Assembly (NCBI GenBank): GCA_039619475.1
Contig: CM077115.1
Span: forward strand, 298,283,756-298,347,755
Source: Icerya purchasi
Lineage: Eukaryota > Arthropoda > Insecta > Hemiptera > Monophlebidae
Direction of reading: 5' to 3'
DNA length: 64,000 bases
The number at the start of each line of letters is the position of its first letter. Position 1 is the first letter of the stretch. Positions 1 to 12,631 of the stretch are shown piece by piece. A program made the translations under genes and the position numbers. Under the pieces are notes generated by a model. That model worked only from the letters and a program-made list of their open reading frames with translations, was not told the DNA's origin and made no database searches.

Positions 1-1649
1 GATCGTGATGGAAATAGTGTAAAAATATCCGAACCTAAAATCTCAAATAAAATCTTTCTGACACAAGGATAGAAGACTCGGAATTTTCTTAAAATAGATC
101 AGTGAACGAAAACCTAAGTTAATGCATCAGCTATTTCGTGTTACTTTCAATGCTCCCAAGGGACAGATCAACATAAACATAGCAGGGGAAAGAACGATTA
201 TGAACATCTCTGGAATGAGTGAGGAAAAGATGAACAAATAGTTTTTTACATTCATCGAGTAAAATTAGATAATTTGGAAAAGATGATCAGAAGAAATAGT
301 GAAAATAATTGAGAACGTCGGACAACCATCAGTTGACAAAAATAGAATAGATATAGGAAGACAAAAAAAAACACGATGCGGAAAAATTAGTGTTACCGGA
401 GGAATAATGTCCGTTGAACCGCTGCGGCGATAACTATTTTTTTACGATTATTTTATGTTTCCTCACTATCCTGATTATTCATTACGATATGTACCATCTT
501 TCTATTCCACTTCCTTTTTTCTTTTTTGAATTATACAACTCGAATGTGAAATGGTCATTAAATAACTTTTAATCATGTTGAACTGCGTTTTCTGTATGCA
601 GAGCACGAACCCTCGGGTATAATTAATTAATCATCTCCGAAGGTATTTTAATGGTTCAGAGTTGATCGCTCTCTCTTATTCGAACTGTGGATACCATTCA
701 AGCGAATATCGTCGAAAAATGTGTTGGGATAATTATTAAGAATAACATGAGCTGGTTAAGTTTTGTGGGTGACAGATGAAATATAGGCATCTCTCTACGA
801 TGGCGTGCTATATGGCTCGTAAATGTGTCAATGGAATGTTGCTTTGTTTATACGCGATATCGCGTTTATGATAAACGTCTTCTGTTCCGCTGCCAAACGT
901 CGTTGTCTTAATAAAATAATGCGGTGCAATAACGAATTGCAACAATTAGCTCCGATCGTGATCGTGTCTCTGCGCAGCATTGCGACTTTAAACTGCCGCC
1001 GGGGCGCATTTACACATCTTTCATGTCTCAGGTATATACACACACACATGTATATATGCATATAATATATATATATATATATGTATATTTATATATACAC
1101 GCATATTACTTTCTGATATATAGTTGGATTATTTTAAAACTGATAAAAAAATATTTTATCACGGCTGTTCAAATAAATATTGGGAATTATTGAAAACGAG
1201 TGTAAAATCAATTTTTTCAAACTTCGTTCCCGAAATAAGTATCATTCTTATTCAGGTTATTTATTTTATTATTATCACCTCGTCTTGAGATGGAATATTT
1301 TTTGACGTCAAGAATGAACTAAAAACAAAAGCCCGCTCTTCTAATATGCCAAATTGCTGCTAGCGTTTTCTGCTTTTTTTTTTGACTACGAAGACGGTGA
1401 TGATTTATTAATCTTTTTATTTTTTCCGATGCTCCGTTTAGTGCATTGTGAATTTACGATCCTCGACGACTAATCAAGCAGTAGTGGAGGCAACTCAGCC
1501 GAGGGGGGTTCTAATATTTCAGTTTCCCCTCGTTTAATTTTTTATTCCGGTAGATTCCGCAAGATAATTGACCGCTCAATCTCGTAATATTTTTCATTGC
1601 TCTTTTAGGAGAATGTCTATATGGTGATGGCTGCCCCATTTTCTTTAGG
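1..1649. other. Unassigned non-coding sequence
   Basis: No recognisable gene. The two overlapping opposite-strand ORFs near 823-1065 show no family motif and look like chance. The stretch holds a TA/CA-rich microsatellite (listed separately) and a small G/C hairpin near 1500-1535. Confidence 0.6.
1031..1108. repeat. Compound CA/TA microsatellite
   Basis: Alternating TATA, CACA and interrupted TA runs, with an almost pure TA block at about 1062-1081. Simple repeat, no coding content. Confidence 0.9.
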
Positions 1650-4126
1650 TTCGACATTCAATTTTCTTCCTGTAACATTAATCTTTCCCTGATGTTTTTA
1701 ATTCTTCCTCTTCCGCTAATTTAGTACACGTTTCAATTCTTATTGCATTTTTCTCAATCTCTTTCTCTTGATCTCACATCTGTATATATATATATATATT
1801 CTCAATCCGAAAGATACAACCTTCTTTCCTTGATTTCTTTCACCACTCATTCATCATTTATCCCTAAGCAGAAATGGTTCATTCCTTTCTAGCATTGCTA
1901 TCAGACCATAATTTCGTTAGCCTTAAAATCACCATCTTCAGCGTTATTGATCTAACATTTTCTTTTCCTAACTTAAGCTTGAAGTGTTCTTGGCGAACCG
2001 TTGACGGTATCTTTCGTAGTGACCGCGTCTCTATTGTCCTATCGAATTTTCCTCATCACCATCAACAACCCTTTCAGTTGAATCTCTAAAAAAATTAATT
2101 GATTCAACTTCCGTTTCTTCCTCCACTCAGCATCGTTTAATTTCAATTCTTTCCTTAATGCTAACTCTGAATATAAAGATGTCTTACTCAATTAATACAC
2201 TCTGCATTATTTTCATCCTTTCCTCCTCGGACCAGCTCAAGTAGTAGGCTCATTTATTCTTCTTTCCTGTGGTGAAACGTCGACTGCTCAGCGGTGTGCA
2301 TCTACCTTTAGAAAACTTTCCGCGCTAACCCATCATATTTCTTTTAGCTCACAAAGAGACTCTTATTAAAAAGCAAAATTTATTCTGGAAAATGTCAAAA
2401 AACAGTCTTATTATTAATTAGTCTTTAATCCGTTTTAAACTAGTGTTTACGCTGCTTTCTCCAAGGCAATGTTTTTAAAAAAAAAAAAAAAACTCTTTTC
2501 TCTACGTTAGATTTATTTCAGAATGCGGTTCTTATGCCTTGGCGCGTTTTTTGAAATCTACCCTTATTCACGCGATCCCCGCAGAATGCTACCTGTTTGC
2601 AATTCTCAGTTAGCTTATCGATAATCCTTGTCATAAAAAGGTTTTCCTAGCTCATTTTGTTTTATAATAAGATTATGGTGTTTTTTTTCTTAAACACAAG
2701 GTTGTCGTTTGTCTTATTAAATTTTCCTCCCTTTGTTATTTCCTTCAAAAAACAACCTCTTTCATCATTCATTCTCCGCCGTTCCTCTCGTCTTTTTCCT
2801 CATTAATCTCGGTGAAGTTAATCACGTAATTGCTTCGTTCTTTGCTAGTAACGTTCTTATTTATACCGGTGGGTCTAATCTCGATAAGTGGGGGTGACAT
2901 CCTTTTACGTTTCAGCTTTTAATCACCCTGACTAATTTAACTTTGTTCCATCTACTATGCAGAGGTATAGCCTATATATTACGGATCATCGAGTTTATTT
3001 CCTCTCTTCCTAAATTGCAAATCATTCCTTTCGATATCTGATTGTGAAGGTGCTCTTGATTATACACTGCCTTTGTACAACCATCCTGATCCCCTAAACA
3101 CTCAATCCTTAATTTCTGCCCTCTTACGCCGTCATGCATTTCACATAGACTTCCTTCCGGTACTTAATGTCACGCTAGTATTGCGGGGAACGAGATTATT
3201 TTGCTCGATCGGCCATTATTTCTGGCTGCCCAATCGGTCTGGTTCCTTCTCACGAATTACTTAATACCGCTAGAAAGATCCACCTCGCTATCTAGAAATC
3301 ATTTTTTAAGGAAATCCTTTTTTTCTAGTCCTTACTCATATTATTTAACCTGATCCGCCATGGTTTCTGAGTTCCTCCACTTACGTCGTTCAGTTATTTC
3401 CCCTCTTTACATCGTCATCATGTTGACCATGACATTCTGCTTAAAGATCATACTTTTCTCTTTTAAATGCTCCTTCTTATAGTCATTTGAAAGATCGACA
3501 TTCTTCTATTTTATTCATCGCTAATCATTCCAGTTATTTCTAAGTTCCTGTCTTTTATATTTCATCACAACGCGATTGAATCGTTCTTATCAATTTTTCT
3601 CCGCTTTGGTATTGTGCTACTCTGTTACATCTAGCCACTTTCGTTCTGTTATTATCTTCAGTATTCCGCTTCTGCAGTTAATATAGAACTTTTTTTCTCT
3701 AGGCCTCGCTTTTGCAGTGATAGCTATCATATTGGTTAGGCACTTTTGCTTTGATAGTTCGCAATAGATTGTGGGTTGTGCATTGTGTTCGCCTTTCGGG
3801 TAAATGATGAAGTGTACGTCGTAGTTCATTATTTAAACCGGGCTCTATATTTTGTAGATCGCCTAGGCAATGAGATACACGCGCTACCGTGGATAATTAC
3901 AACATCGACCTTTTCTTTCTGATCTCTTATTTTTTCTTTCCCTTGTAATCGTTTCTTTCTGTCCTATTTAAAAAGCGGCATCTTCTCGTTCGATTTATAT
4001 TTTCTCGAATTTCTCTTATATTCCTCTGTTAACACAGCAATTCTCTCATCCTCTCAAGATATTTTCCTCATGATAATGGGGAAGCTTCCGACGCGGACCG
4101 GTCCAAAAATAAATTTAAAAAAAGAA
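1650..4126 (+). mobile_element. Family A non-LTR retrotransposon, decayed, internally deleted (copy 1)
   Basis: Broken reading frames on the plus strand follow the domain order of a non-LTR retrotransposon with an RNase H domain. Around 1930-2070 the translation carries SVIDLTFSFPNLSLKCSW and a later SDR, matching the C-terminal part of an APE-type endonuclease (family pattern ...SDH). Around 2260-2400 there is a decayed linker of the PWWN...C...VHLR...K type. At about 2855-2890 IYTGGSNLDKWG matches the first RNase H motif (IYTDGS), and near 3195 IAGNE matches the GNE motif. A Cys-His domain remnant (...DHDILLKDHTFLF) lies near 3415-3475. The end at 4075-4126 reads GGGGAAGC...GGTCC followed by an A-rich tail, as in the other copies. 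Only about 0.75 kb separates endonuclease linker from RNase H, so the reverse transcriptase is mostly deleted. Many stops and frameshifts; the 5' limit is approximate. Family resemblance is to Jockey/I-group elements; exact clade not determined. Confidence 0.7.
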
Positions 4127-5663
4127 TACCTTCACTTTACTTACTGAAGTACAGTTTTAGTCTTAAGTTAGAAATTTAATAGATAATCTTCAGTAGTTTT
4201 GGTTAATTATACAGATAAGATCTGAAAGATCGTATCAAATTTATTATTTTAGAAATCAAACCAACTTGTTTCGGAAAACGTTATCGCCGCCTTTGAAATG
4301 GACCGGCCGATTTTTCTTTTAAAATTTAAACGATATAATATACGCTTCTGATTTGCTTTTTAGAATGAATCCAACCGGACTAACTAAACGAAGATGGAGT
4401 CGGTGACGGAAATTGAAATTTCAAGGTTACCAAAAAAAAAAAAAAAAGAAAAAAAAAAGGCGCTTTGTCAAGAAGAAAAAGTGGAATGAAAGAATGAATA
4501 CGGACAAGAGAGAAAACAAGGCTACAGAGTTAAATAAATGAAAGAATATCGGCTGGCGGAAATTAAAGCTAAAAGAGGAACTGAAAATTACGCAAATGAC
4601 GTAATTTTTGGATAACTTTTTTTTGTTTTTGAACACTTTAACTCGGACGATGCAAGCGTAGATGTTCATTAACGTTTGAGATGATTTTTACGGAACGGAT
4701 TTTTAAATTACTTGTCTAAAGCCTTTCAACTTATTGCTATCTTGCTATTCGAAATTTCAGACGTTCTTACCAAGAAATTTCTCACTTGCTCCTAATTTCT
4801 ATTTACTATTTAATATTCTTGCCAGGTTTGAAGTAAAATTATATTTATAAATACTGTTAAAAAAAAAAATAAAACCCGAAAAAATTAAAGAGGGGTAAAA
4901 TTGACAGGAGAAGTGCTAATTTTGAATGGCTAATTTATAATTTTGGGTTTAATACACAAAACTGTAGTACTCCTCGAAGTGCCGTAGAATTTAGTCTTTT
5001 GAATTTTATCGCCCGTTCGAACGTGAAGTTTAACGTTTAGCCAGTAAGAAGTGTCTTTCTTCTATTCATTTCACCGATTTCGCGTCATTCGGTCGATTTG
5101 CTTGCTTATTACTAAATTGTGCTTTATAAGTATGAAAGAATGTAATTGAACGTATGCGTAAGGAATTTTGGCAAGCACATTATATGAGCATATATGGCGA
5201 AACGTTGGTGGATTACAAAAATGGTTTAAACCATCTTCGTAATTCATTTTCGCTATTTGAAGATTTATTTATTTTATTTATTTACTTTTTTTATTTCTCG
5301 AACGTTGAATCGGTTTAATATCAAATATTATCGTAGACTGCTTACAGTTCCGTTTGACTGTTCTTGCACTGCAATCGCGATTATATACGAACAAACAGTT
5401 TCATTGTTATTATTATCCTTTAGCTCGCATCTGTCCAAGACTATAAGCAGTTTCAGGTCAAACGCTAGGTCAAAAAAAGAATAAACTATATAAAAAGCGA
5501 TTTCGAATCTGCTACAGGAGCAGTGTTGTTGGTGAAAAATAACTGGCCATACTTTTTAAAATAGAAATCTAAGATACTGTGCTTCCAAAATTATTTTTAT
5601 TCCGCATTAGCATTTTAGGATGTACAGAAAAAGAAAATACGATTAATAAAAATTGATAAATGT
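4127..5663. other. Unassigned AT-rich sequence
   Basis: No gene recognised. Contains a poly-A tract at about 4432-4458 that produces spurious poly-Phe ORFs on the minus strand, and another A-run at 4860-4869. Confidence 0.6.

Positions 5664-5665
<2 letters not shown>

Positions 5666-5714
<49 letters not shown>
5666..5714. repeat. TA dinucleotide microsatellite
   Basis: About 20 uninterrupted TA units, then TATGTATG. The Ile-Tyr repeat protein predicted over it is an artefact. Confidence 0.95.
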
Positions 5715-5718
<4 letters not shown>

Positions 5719-5863
5719 CATAATATATAAGAACGCGATATTAAAATTATAATGAGTTGATTCGACTGCGACACGTTTAGAAATATGCAAATCGAAATTT
5801 TGATTTTTGACATATAATTAATAATTATGGTGTGGCGCGCGCAGGTAAAAAGGAAATTTAATA

Positions 5864-6025
5864 ATGAAAATAGCTTTCCTTGCCCTTTTTTATTTTATTT
5901 TCCTTCTGGCGCCATTTTGTGCCTCACTCGCTCGTCACCTGTGTTCTACATCTTCACGTGAAATTTCTTCACACCGGTTCCCAACGTGCCAACGACATTG
6001 CATATTACCGAGTCATCTCATTTAG
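5864..6025 (+). CDS. Candidate short secreted-peptide ORF (53 aa)
   Basis: Not recognised as a known gene. The ORF starts with ATG in an A-rich context (ATTTAATAATG) and ends in TAG. The first 20 residues, MKIAFLALFYFIFLLAPFCA, have a Lys near the N-terminus, a long hydrophobic core and a small residue before a plausible cleavage site, the standard layout of a signal peptide. The remaining 33 residues are polar and basic and contain three Cys (two in TCQRHC) and several Arg/His. It could be a tiny secreted peptide, the first exon of a secreted protein (a GGTAAT donor-like site lies just after the stop), or chance: hydrophobic runs are common in T-rich DNA. No neighbouring exon is recognised. 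Confidence 0.2.
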   Translation: MKIAFLALFYFIFLLAPFCASLARHLCSTSSREISSHRFPTCQRHCILPSHLI

Positions 6026-8700
6026 GCATGACGGTAATAATTTTTTTTTTTACTGAGATCTGGTTCAGAGTGTAAACACAGGAAAATTTGAAAATACGAA
6101 AAAAGTAAAGTTAGCAGATTTTCACTGAAAAAGAACAACGCTAACACGTAAATACGCGCTCTCACCCGTTAAGATACGTTTTTATAACTAAGAAACAGAA
6201 AATAAGTGACAGTGCCTAAGCTGAGGGGTATCGTCGTCTAATTACAAATGGAACAATTGGGAGGTAGTGCTTGAGAATATTGACAACTACTTATTAATAT
6301 ATGATTGTGTAATTTAAAAAAACGTGAAACCGATAATGGTGCTTAAGAATCTCGAACTTAATTAGCTCGAAGTTTTTCGGAATCGATCTGGACTCAATGC
6401 TATTGTAGAATCGAATCTCGCAACATCAGAGAAATCATCTGGGGCAGGTAGGGTAGGCTACGTGTTTTAATTATTAGGACTAGTGCGTTGTAAACCTTGA
6501 TACTCCGTTATCGGTCTCCCGCTTTAAATGATCCTCCAAATGTCGATATGAAGCAGATTTGGCATGCTTATCCGGCTGAACACTATTCCAACTTTTCAAA
6601 AAGATAAACAACTACGGATAAATTTTTAATCGTAAGTAATACAAAGCCACTATAAGAATTTTGGCGATGCCAACTTAAGATTAATCATGCGTCTGGTCTT
6701 ATTTTCAGTTGTTACATTTTCATAAAGGTAATGATTTGTAATGGATTCCGAGAGGAAATCTGATAAATCACATCACGAATCAGGTGACACTAAACAGAGC
6801 ATTCAAAGTTTACTCGTTGTTACAAACTTTTCTAATAACGACGGCCTGTGATGAATTGAATCATTTTACAGACCGGAACGTTCTTCTATTTCTTCCGGTT
6901 TTTGTACCGGATAAAGGGAAAATCGTAAACGAATGTGAATATCACCTTTATCGGTCCGGTTCGTATGATTTTCTGGTTAGCACAAGTAAGTAGAACTGCT
7001 TCTGAAATTGAAACATACTTAGGAAATTTTACCGAAGAAATTTAGTTGAATTCTAGAATTTCTGGAAATTTACATTTCGATTACTTTTTCGGACCATTTA
7101 ATCTATTGTTATTACTGCCGTAACAGATGAAGAATATTGTAAAATTCTCTCTCGATTAATGATAACGGCTGAAGCTACCGCTGAAGAACGGTGGAATTTT
7201 TGAATTTTGTCGGCAAAAAAATCTTTATGAAAGTGGGGTGTATAAAAAAAAAAGCATAAAAAAAAGGTGGGGGGAAACCTTCTACTACCATAATTGCGAT
7301 TGGGACACGATACTGCTTTCTTTTTCTGTTTTTTCTCTGTCCCGTTTTTGTATAATTTGTCCATCATTGGTTACTACTTTTTCCTGTATAAGCTTTCAAG
7401 ATTTTAAATTTTCTAAATACCATATTTGGTTTTATTTTCAATAATCGATTAGTGAAAGTTTTTTTTGTATGTACGTCGTGCATAGTATTGTAAAACTGGG
7501 ATTTGGTTCTTTTACAGTTTCATGCGAGTAGCAGACTATATGAACAGTTTAATTAGTAAAATTAAAAATTCGTAAACCGACACTCCTTTCATAAACACGT
7601 ATCATTAGATATAGTACTAATAACAAAATATATACCGAATCTCTGTGAGGACCCTTTTTATTTTTACCAGAGAACTCAATCAAGGCCTGTTTTTGCAGCG
7701 AAAAAAGGGGAAAGGGGTTTTCTTCGATTGCTCATTGCGGCGTTTTAGTTTTATTGATAATTAATCCTTCCAAAAATCTAGGACTGAATAGGGTTTATTT
7801 ATTAGAATTTTTTTTTTTTTTTTTGCAGTACAATATGATGACACTGCATGATGTGTGAAAAAGAACTGGACTAAAAATATCTGTTTTGGAATTATTGTTG
7901 TTTCGAATTTAGTATTATGTAAATGAAAATTATGGTTATCTTTAACTTAACATACGGAATCCTCAGCGCATGAAACTTTATTTTACTATCTACAAGCTTA
8001 CTTACAACAATGCGGAGCGTTTTCATTTTAAATTTATGTAAATTAAAAGCCCATATATTTTGGACAATTCGTCAACCTTGCTTCTGAAAATTATAATTAA
8101 TTCTTAAATAATACACTCTTAAGTACATCGTTTTATTCGGAAATAATGATACTATCAATGCCGGTGAAGTATAAATAATGGTAAAAGTTGGTCGTAAATA
8201 AAATTTGAAGTAAAAATACAATTAGTTAAACAACGTTCAACATAGCTAATGAAAAAAACAATGAATTATGCCGACTCGCCTATTTATTTCTTATTACTTA
8301 CTTTTCTAATATGTTCGTACTAATTTTTGCCGCGTTTGCGTTTGAATGTACGTTACCCCCGACTTTCGGAAAAAGTCAATTTCACATTCTTCAATTTTAT
8401 AGAAAGAAAAAAAAAAAAAAAAAAAAAGACGCGATTTTCATCACAAAATTTTGCCTCTTAGGACAGTGCTTCAAACGTCACAACGTTGAGTCCGGTGCAA
8501 GTTGATTTATTTCGCGAAAAAGTGAACAATCAAGAATTGACGCATCCGAGTCAAGTTGCCTTTTTGTTTCCTTCTTTTAAACAATCTCTACACGTGGCTG
8601 TAAATAAAACAGTCACCGAGGGAAAGAGCGAATAATAACGAGAGGAGGAATGAATTAACAGACCATTCGCTAGAATAATGGAAACTCAATTCAATTAGCC
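6026..8700. other. Unassigned AT-rich sequence
   Basis: No gene recognised. Contains poly-T at 7809-7824, poly-A at 8408-8427 and a 59-bp block shared with 29867-29929 (separate entry). ORFs of 60-90 codons here lack family motifs. Confidence 0.6.
7896..7954 (+). repeat. Short dispersed repeat (copy 1)
   Basis: Shares with 29867-29929 the blocks GAATTTAGTATTAT and TTATGGTTATCTTTAACTTA in the same order and orientation, with small indels between them. Similarity stops sharply on both sides. Identity of the parent element unknown. Confidence 0.7.
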
Positions 8701-8835
8701 AGGAGCGATTACTTATGCGCCGAGTTCCTTTTCAACAAGCCGGAGTAATTACTTTACGGACAAAGCGCTGCGCAGTTCTCGAACCGATCTAGTCTCGTTC
8801 TTTTTGAATCGGTATAATTACTTTCCGACAAACTG
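8700..8835 (+). repeat. Degenerate direct repeat with ATTACTT core
   Basis: GGAGCGATTACTTATGC, GGAGTAATTACTTTACGGAC and GGTATAATTACTTTCCGAC occur at about 8703, 8741 and 8810. The last two are preceded by related TTCCTTTTCAA / TTCTTTTTGAA segments, suggesting an old duplication of about 70 bp. TAATTA is also a homeodomain core site, but no regulatory role is shown. Confidence 0.35.
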
Positions 8836-9868
8836 TACGACTCCAACCCCCGCCGGGGCGGGACACTTCCGAATCAGTCTGGAAAGTAAAATCAAGAAGT
8901 GACCAATCATACTTGTAAAATTTGCGCAACTTTATTGCCTCCGAGCACGGAAGAGTATAAGAGAGTTGGCCTTTTTTCTTTTCTTTTTCCTTTGTTAGTT
9001 CCTTCGCGTGTTTAAAGAAAATCGTTCGTGCTGAGCATTTTCTCGCGACAGATTAATATAAATATGCATCTCGATAAGAGGAAATTTCCCTAGCGCGTAA
9101 ATATCATCGATGAAAACAGTATTGGCACGTGTGTTTTACTGATGTCTTTTACGTTCGCGACAACGGTGACACCGTGTTCAAAGGCTGGCAGCGTTTACTA
9201 GCGCTACCGGCGTACACCGCTCGGAGAATTTCCCGACAGCAGCCTTTGTTCGCAACACGATGGACACTTATCGCGACGAAAGACAAATAAATTTCGAGAT
9301 GACGCCGGCCTCCTTTAATGGATTAAACCCTAGCCTATAAGATGATGAGATGATACACGGTATCTCTCGCCTGCTACAGATTGCGGCTACGAAATAAAGT
9401 CTCTCCGAAGATGTATCCTGTCGACAGCGGAAGGCGGACGATATTGTCGTCGGGGGCGATTCTTTTTTCTGGCAGTAGATTAGCGGGGACGGAGACTGCG
9501 AGTGTGGCCGTATCGTGGAAAGAATGTTTGATAAAGGAGAAACGATTTCGGAAAACGACTTTACCGGTTACTTTTATATTCGCGAGGTTCGAATCAGCGT
9601 CGTTAAGTGAAAAAACGGAATTTGCACGCTGGAACAGTTTCGCATGATAGTGACAGAAGGACGCGCCGAAGAAGAACTGTTCCGTTTCGTGTTCTCGATT
9701 GCAGAGTCGAGGCTCGGAATAATGAAAAATGATGCCGCAACGATATCTGTTCGTCGTTCTTGCTGGCTGCTCAACGAATGAGTAATGGTCTTTCGGCCGT
9801 TCGTCTGCAGGAACTGTTCCATTGTGAAGAAGGAACAGGAAAAAACTGCGTTCCAATCTTCTCTCCTT
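8836..9868. other. CpG-rich unassigned sequence
   Basis: Visibly richer in CG dinucleotides than the AT-rich flanks. Long ORFs on both strands (9374-9856 minus, 9381-9647 plus) overlap each other and have no family motif, so I do not call a gene. It may be regulatory or unique intergenic DNA. Confidence 0.4.
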
Positions 9869-9869
9869 T

Positions 9870-9966
9870 CATCATCGTCATCATCGTCATCATCATCAGC
9901 ATCGTCATCCTCGTCGTCATCATCATCATCATCATCCGCTTCTTCTTCTTCTTCTTCTTCTTCCTC
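9870..9966. repeat. Compound TCA/TCG/TTC trinucleotide microsatellite
   Basis: About 32 triplets of the TCN/TTC type. It encodes poly-Ser on plus and poly-Asp/Glu on minus, generating a 147-aa acidic ORF at 9574-10017 (-) and a 106-aa Ser-rich ORF at 9785-10105 (+). Either could in principle be an acidic or Ser-rich coding tract, but nothing outside the repeat supports this. Confidence 0.9.
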
Positions 9967-12631
9967 GGGTGCTACTTCTTGTTCACACTTTTCGCCACAC
10001 AATGTCAACTTGATCAAGTCAACCAGATATCGAAAGATTTATTGCCCCGATACTTTCCAACTAACAGCGAGCTCCTTTCGCTTTTTCAGCTCTCTCGGAA
10101 TATGATGATCAATCGACACAACTTTGTTGTTCCGCCGAATAGCAACCCCGCGATGTGATACAAATACGAGACCAGTCGTCAGCATGTCCGCTCTGGTTCG
10201 TCAGAGTAGTTGGCGCGCGTCTCAGATATCATCATCTTTCGTTCGGCTAATAAAATTTACTCCGCCGCCGAGAGAGCAACGCGCAGCTTCAGATATTATA
10301 TTACCGGGTATTATTATCGGGGATATAAGTTCGGCGCGGAATTGTTCGAATAGGGGTTTTATTTTTTTTTTTTTTTTTTTTTTTTTTTGTTTTCTTTATT
10401 CTCCTCGGCAAGCCCTCTAGGCATAAATTCTCAGCATTTCGCTCTGAGCGACGCTGAAAATCGTTTAAAAATCGTTTCTAAACGAATTATGCGTCGAATT
10501 ATTAAATTTGGATAGACGGATAATCTACTTGAAAGTGATTACTTCACCTGATTAAAACGGGTTTTTGCTTGCGAAATAGAAATTCGGAAAGCTTTTTTGA
10601 CCTACATACATATATGGCCGCGGCACTGGCTGAAATATTTTGTGTCAGTTGACACTTACAGTAAATAACTAAACGCGTGCAGCGGTGATCTAGATGTTAC
10701 ATGTCAGCGTAGTTTATCATAGGCACGCAAAAGTTAATTGAACCGGTTACTTTGGAAAAAGTTTTTATTAGCCACCGATTTTATGGATCTTTTTTTTTTT
10801 TTTATTTTTTATTTTTTTATGTATAAAACTTTATGAAACATCTATATGACCATACTTCTAAAAACCAGCAAGAAATATGTACATTCTCATAAAGTGTTTG
10901 TAATAGTACACGAGCTGATGTATGTATAAATTATGTTTGTTTTCCAAAAGTAAAATAGTGAATTTTACTAATCGAAGTAGTTCATGGGTTATGAAAAATT
11001 GCGAGAGAACTCTAGCCCTTATATTATATTTGATATTTCTTTTATATATTGTTTTTTTTTTTTTTTTATTCGGACATTAACCCATATTATATAATTTGTC
11101 GAAGATTTATAATCACACAATTTTACTTACGGCGTACAGACAGAACTTTCCTGTCATCCATCGGTCATTAACGTTTTTAAATAAAAACCATACGCAATAT
11201 TAAGTAAATTTTTAAATTTCACAAGTCGCACGAAATCCACGAATGATCCAAAAACAAGAAATTGCAGGACAACTAGTTAATTATAGATAAAGCATTGAAA
11301 ATGGCGAGGGAGTGAAAAAACCTATAACATTATTCCCCGTCGAAGATTATCGGAAACACTCTCGGTTCTAGCTGAAAGTTAAACGGAAATGAAGAATCGT
11401 ACGATGGGGGAAAGATTTTTATATAGTTTTAGGAAATATTCGCTGTCCCGTCCATTAATAAATCATCGGTACTACTACATATTGGAAAATCTGCTTTTTT
11501 GTTATTAATAAACTCGACCAGTCGCGAATGTGAACGGTTCATTCCCATTTACTTCAGCGGTTAAGTGCGTTTGCTCATCTTGTGCATTAAACGGTTAATC
11601 CCCCCCCCCCCCTGATTTTTGGAATTTGTCTTGGACGAACGGGATTGCGATCGACCTATTTGGGTTCCACTTTACAATCTTTTTTTTTTAAAACGAGTAT
11701 GATCTCATTACTTACTAAAATATCGACACTTTTACCAGAAGGGATCCTCAAAGTATAAATGAAAAAAAATTGAAGAAATTTTACCACCCGTGTAAAATTT
11801 AAAATATTTTCATCTCTCTCGAAGCGTTTCTCCCATTTGTCACAATGGCTTTTCTCCATCGTCCAGTGTCCATTTTTGCAGGCACCGAGCGAACAACTCC
11901 GCCTTGTTAATGTGGCGTGCCGTTCCCCGGTGTTTTCTTCTCAACTGTTTACGCGTTACTGTCGACGCTCTCTTCGGTACGGATGTGTTAATCTTGGCCA
12001 GAGCCATGCTAAATCAGGAGGATCAGTCTTATTTTCGGCTAGCCACTGTGCCGACTCGAGATGCGTGACGCGCATTAACCATTTTTCTACTCGTGAGCGG
12101 CGTTTTCCAAAGGAATTCTTTGCGCGCAAACATTTCGCACCACATGGCACGCTACAATAACTGATTCATGACACCTACATATTAGTAATGAACCGGCTTT
12201 TCTCCAAACAACAACATTTTCCTCTCGATCTTTCCACCCTTTGTTGTTTTTTTTGTTTCGACCAATTTATTGACGTAACCCATGGCGAGGATTATATATA
12301 TTTTCGCTTTACCCGTACACCCATATTTTTTGTCAAGAAAGGAGATGGATCATTTTCGGTATTCGCGGGCAATTTTTCAGAAATTGCCGTTCGATTCCGC
12401 TTTCGCTTTTCGCTTAGCAGTGTTAGCAGATCCTTGCCATCTCCAAATACTCCGCGTTAAACAGTTTCTAAACATATCGTTTCTCGAAATGTTAGACGTC
12501 TATCTGAACGTCCCGGAAAGCGAATAATTTACTTGTCCTCGCGTCATCTTCGATGGATTTTCTGCCGTCGGCGCATTCTCGATACCGAAAGTGGGCAGTA
12601 TTTAACTAATTCACCGTGTAATCCCATTAGA
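9967..12631. other. Unassigned sequence, CpG-rich then AT-rich
   Basis: No gene recognised. Includes a T run of about 25 (10364-10388), poly-T at 10791-10803 and 11049-11067, and a C12 homopolymer at 11601-11612. The 107-aa ORF at 11837-12160 is overlapped by minus-strand ORFs and lacks family motifs. Confidence 0.55.

Noticed and set aside
1900..1925. SDHN read as the endonuclease SDH motif
   Set aside because: It lies upstream of the better endonuclease match (SVIDLTF...SDR), so this SDH is probably coincidental.
9374..9856. 160-codon minus ORF
   Set aside because: Overlapped by ORFs on both strands, no recognisable domain, and located in CpG-rich DNA where stops are rarer.
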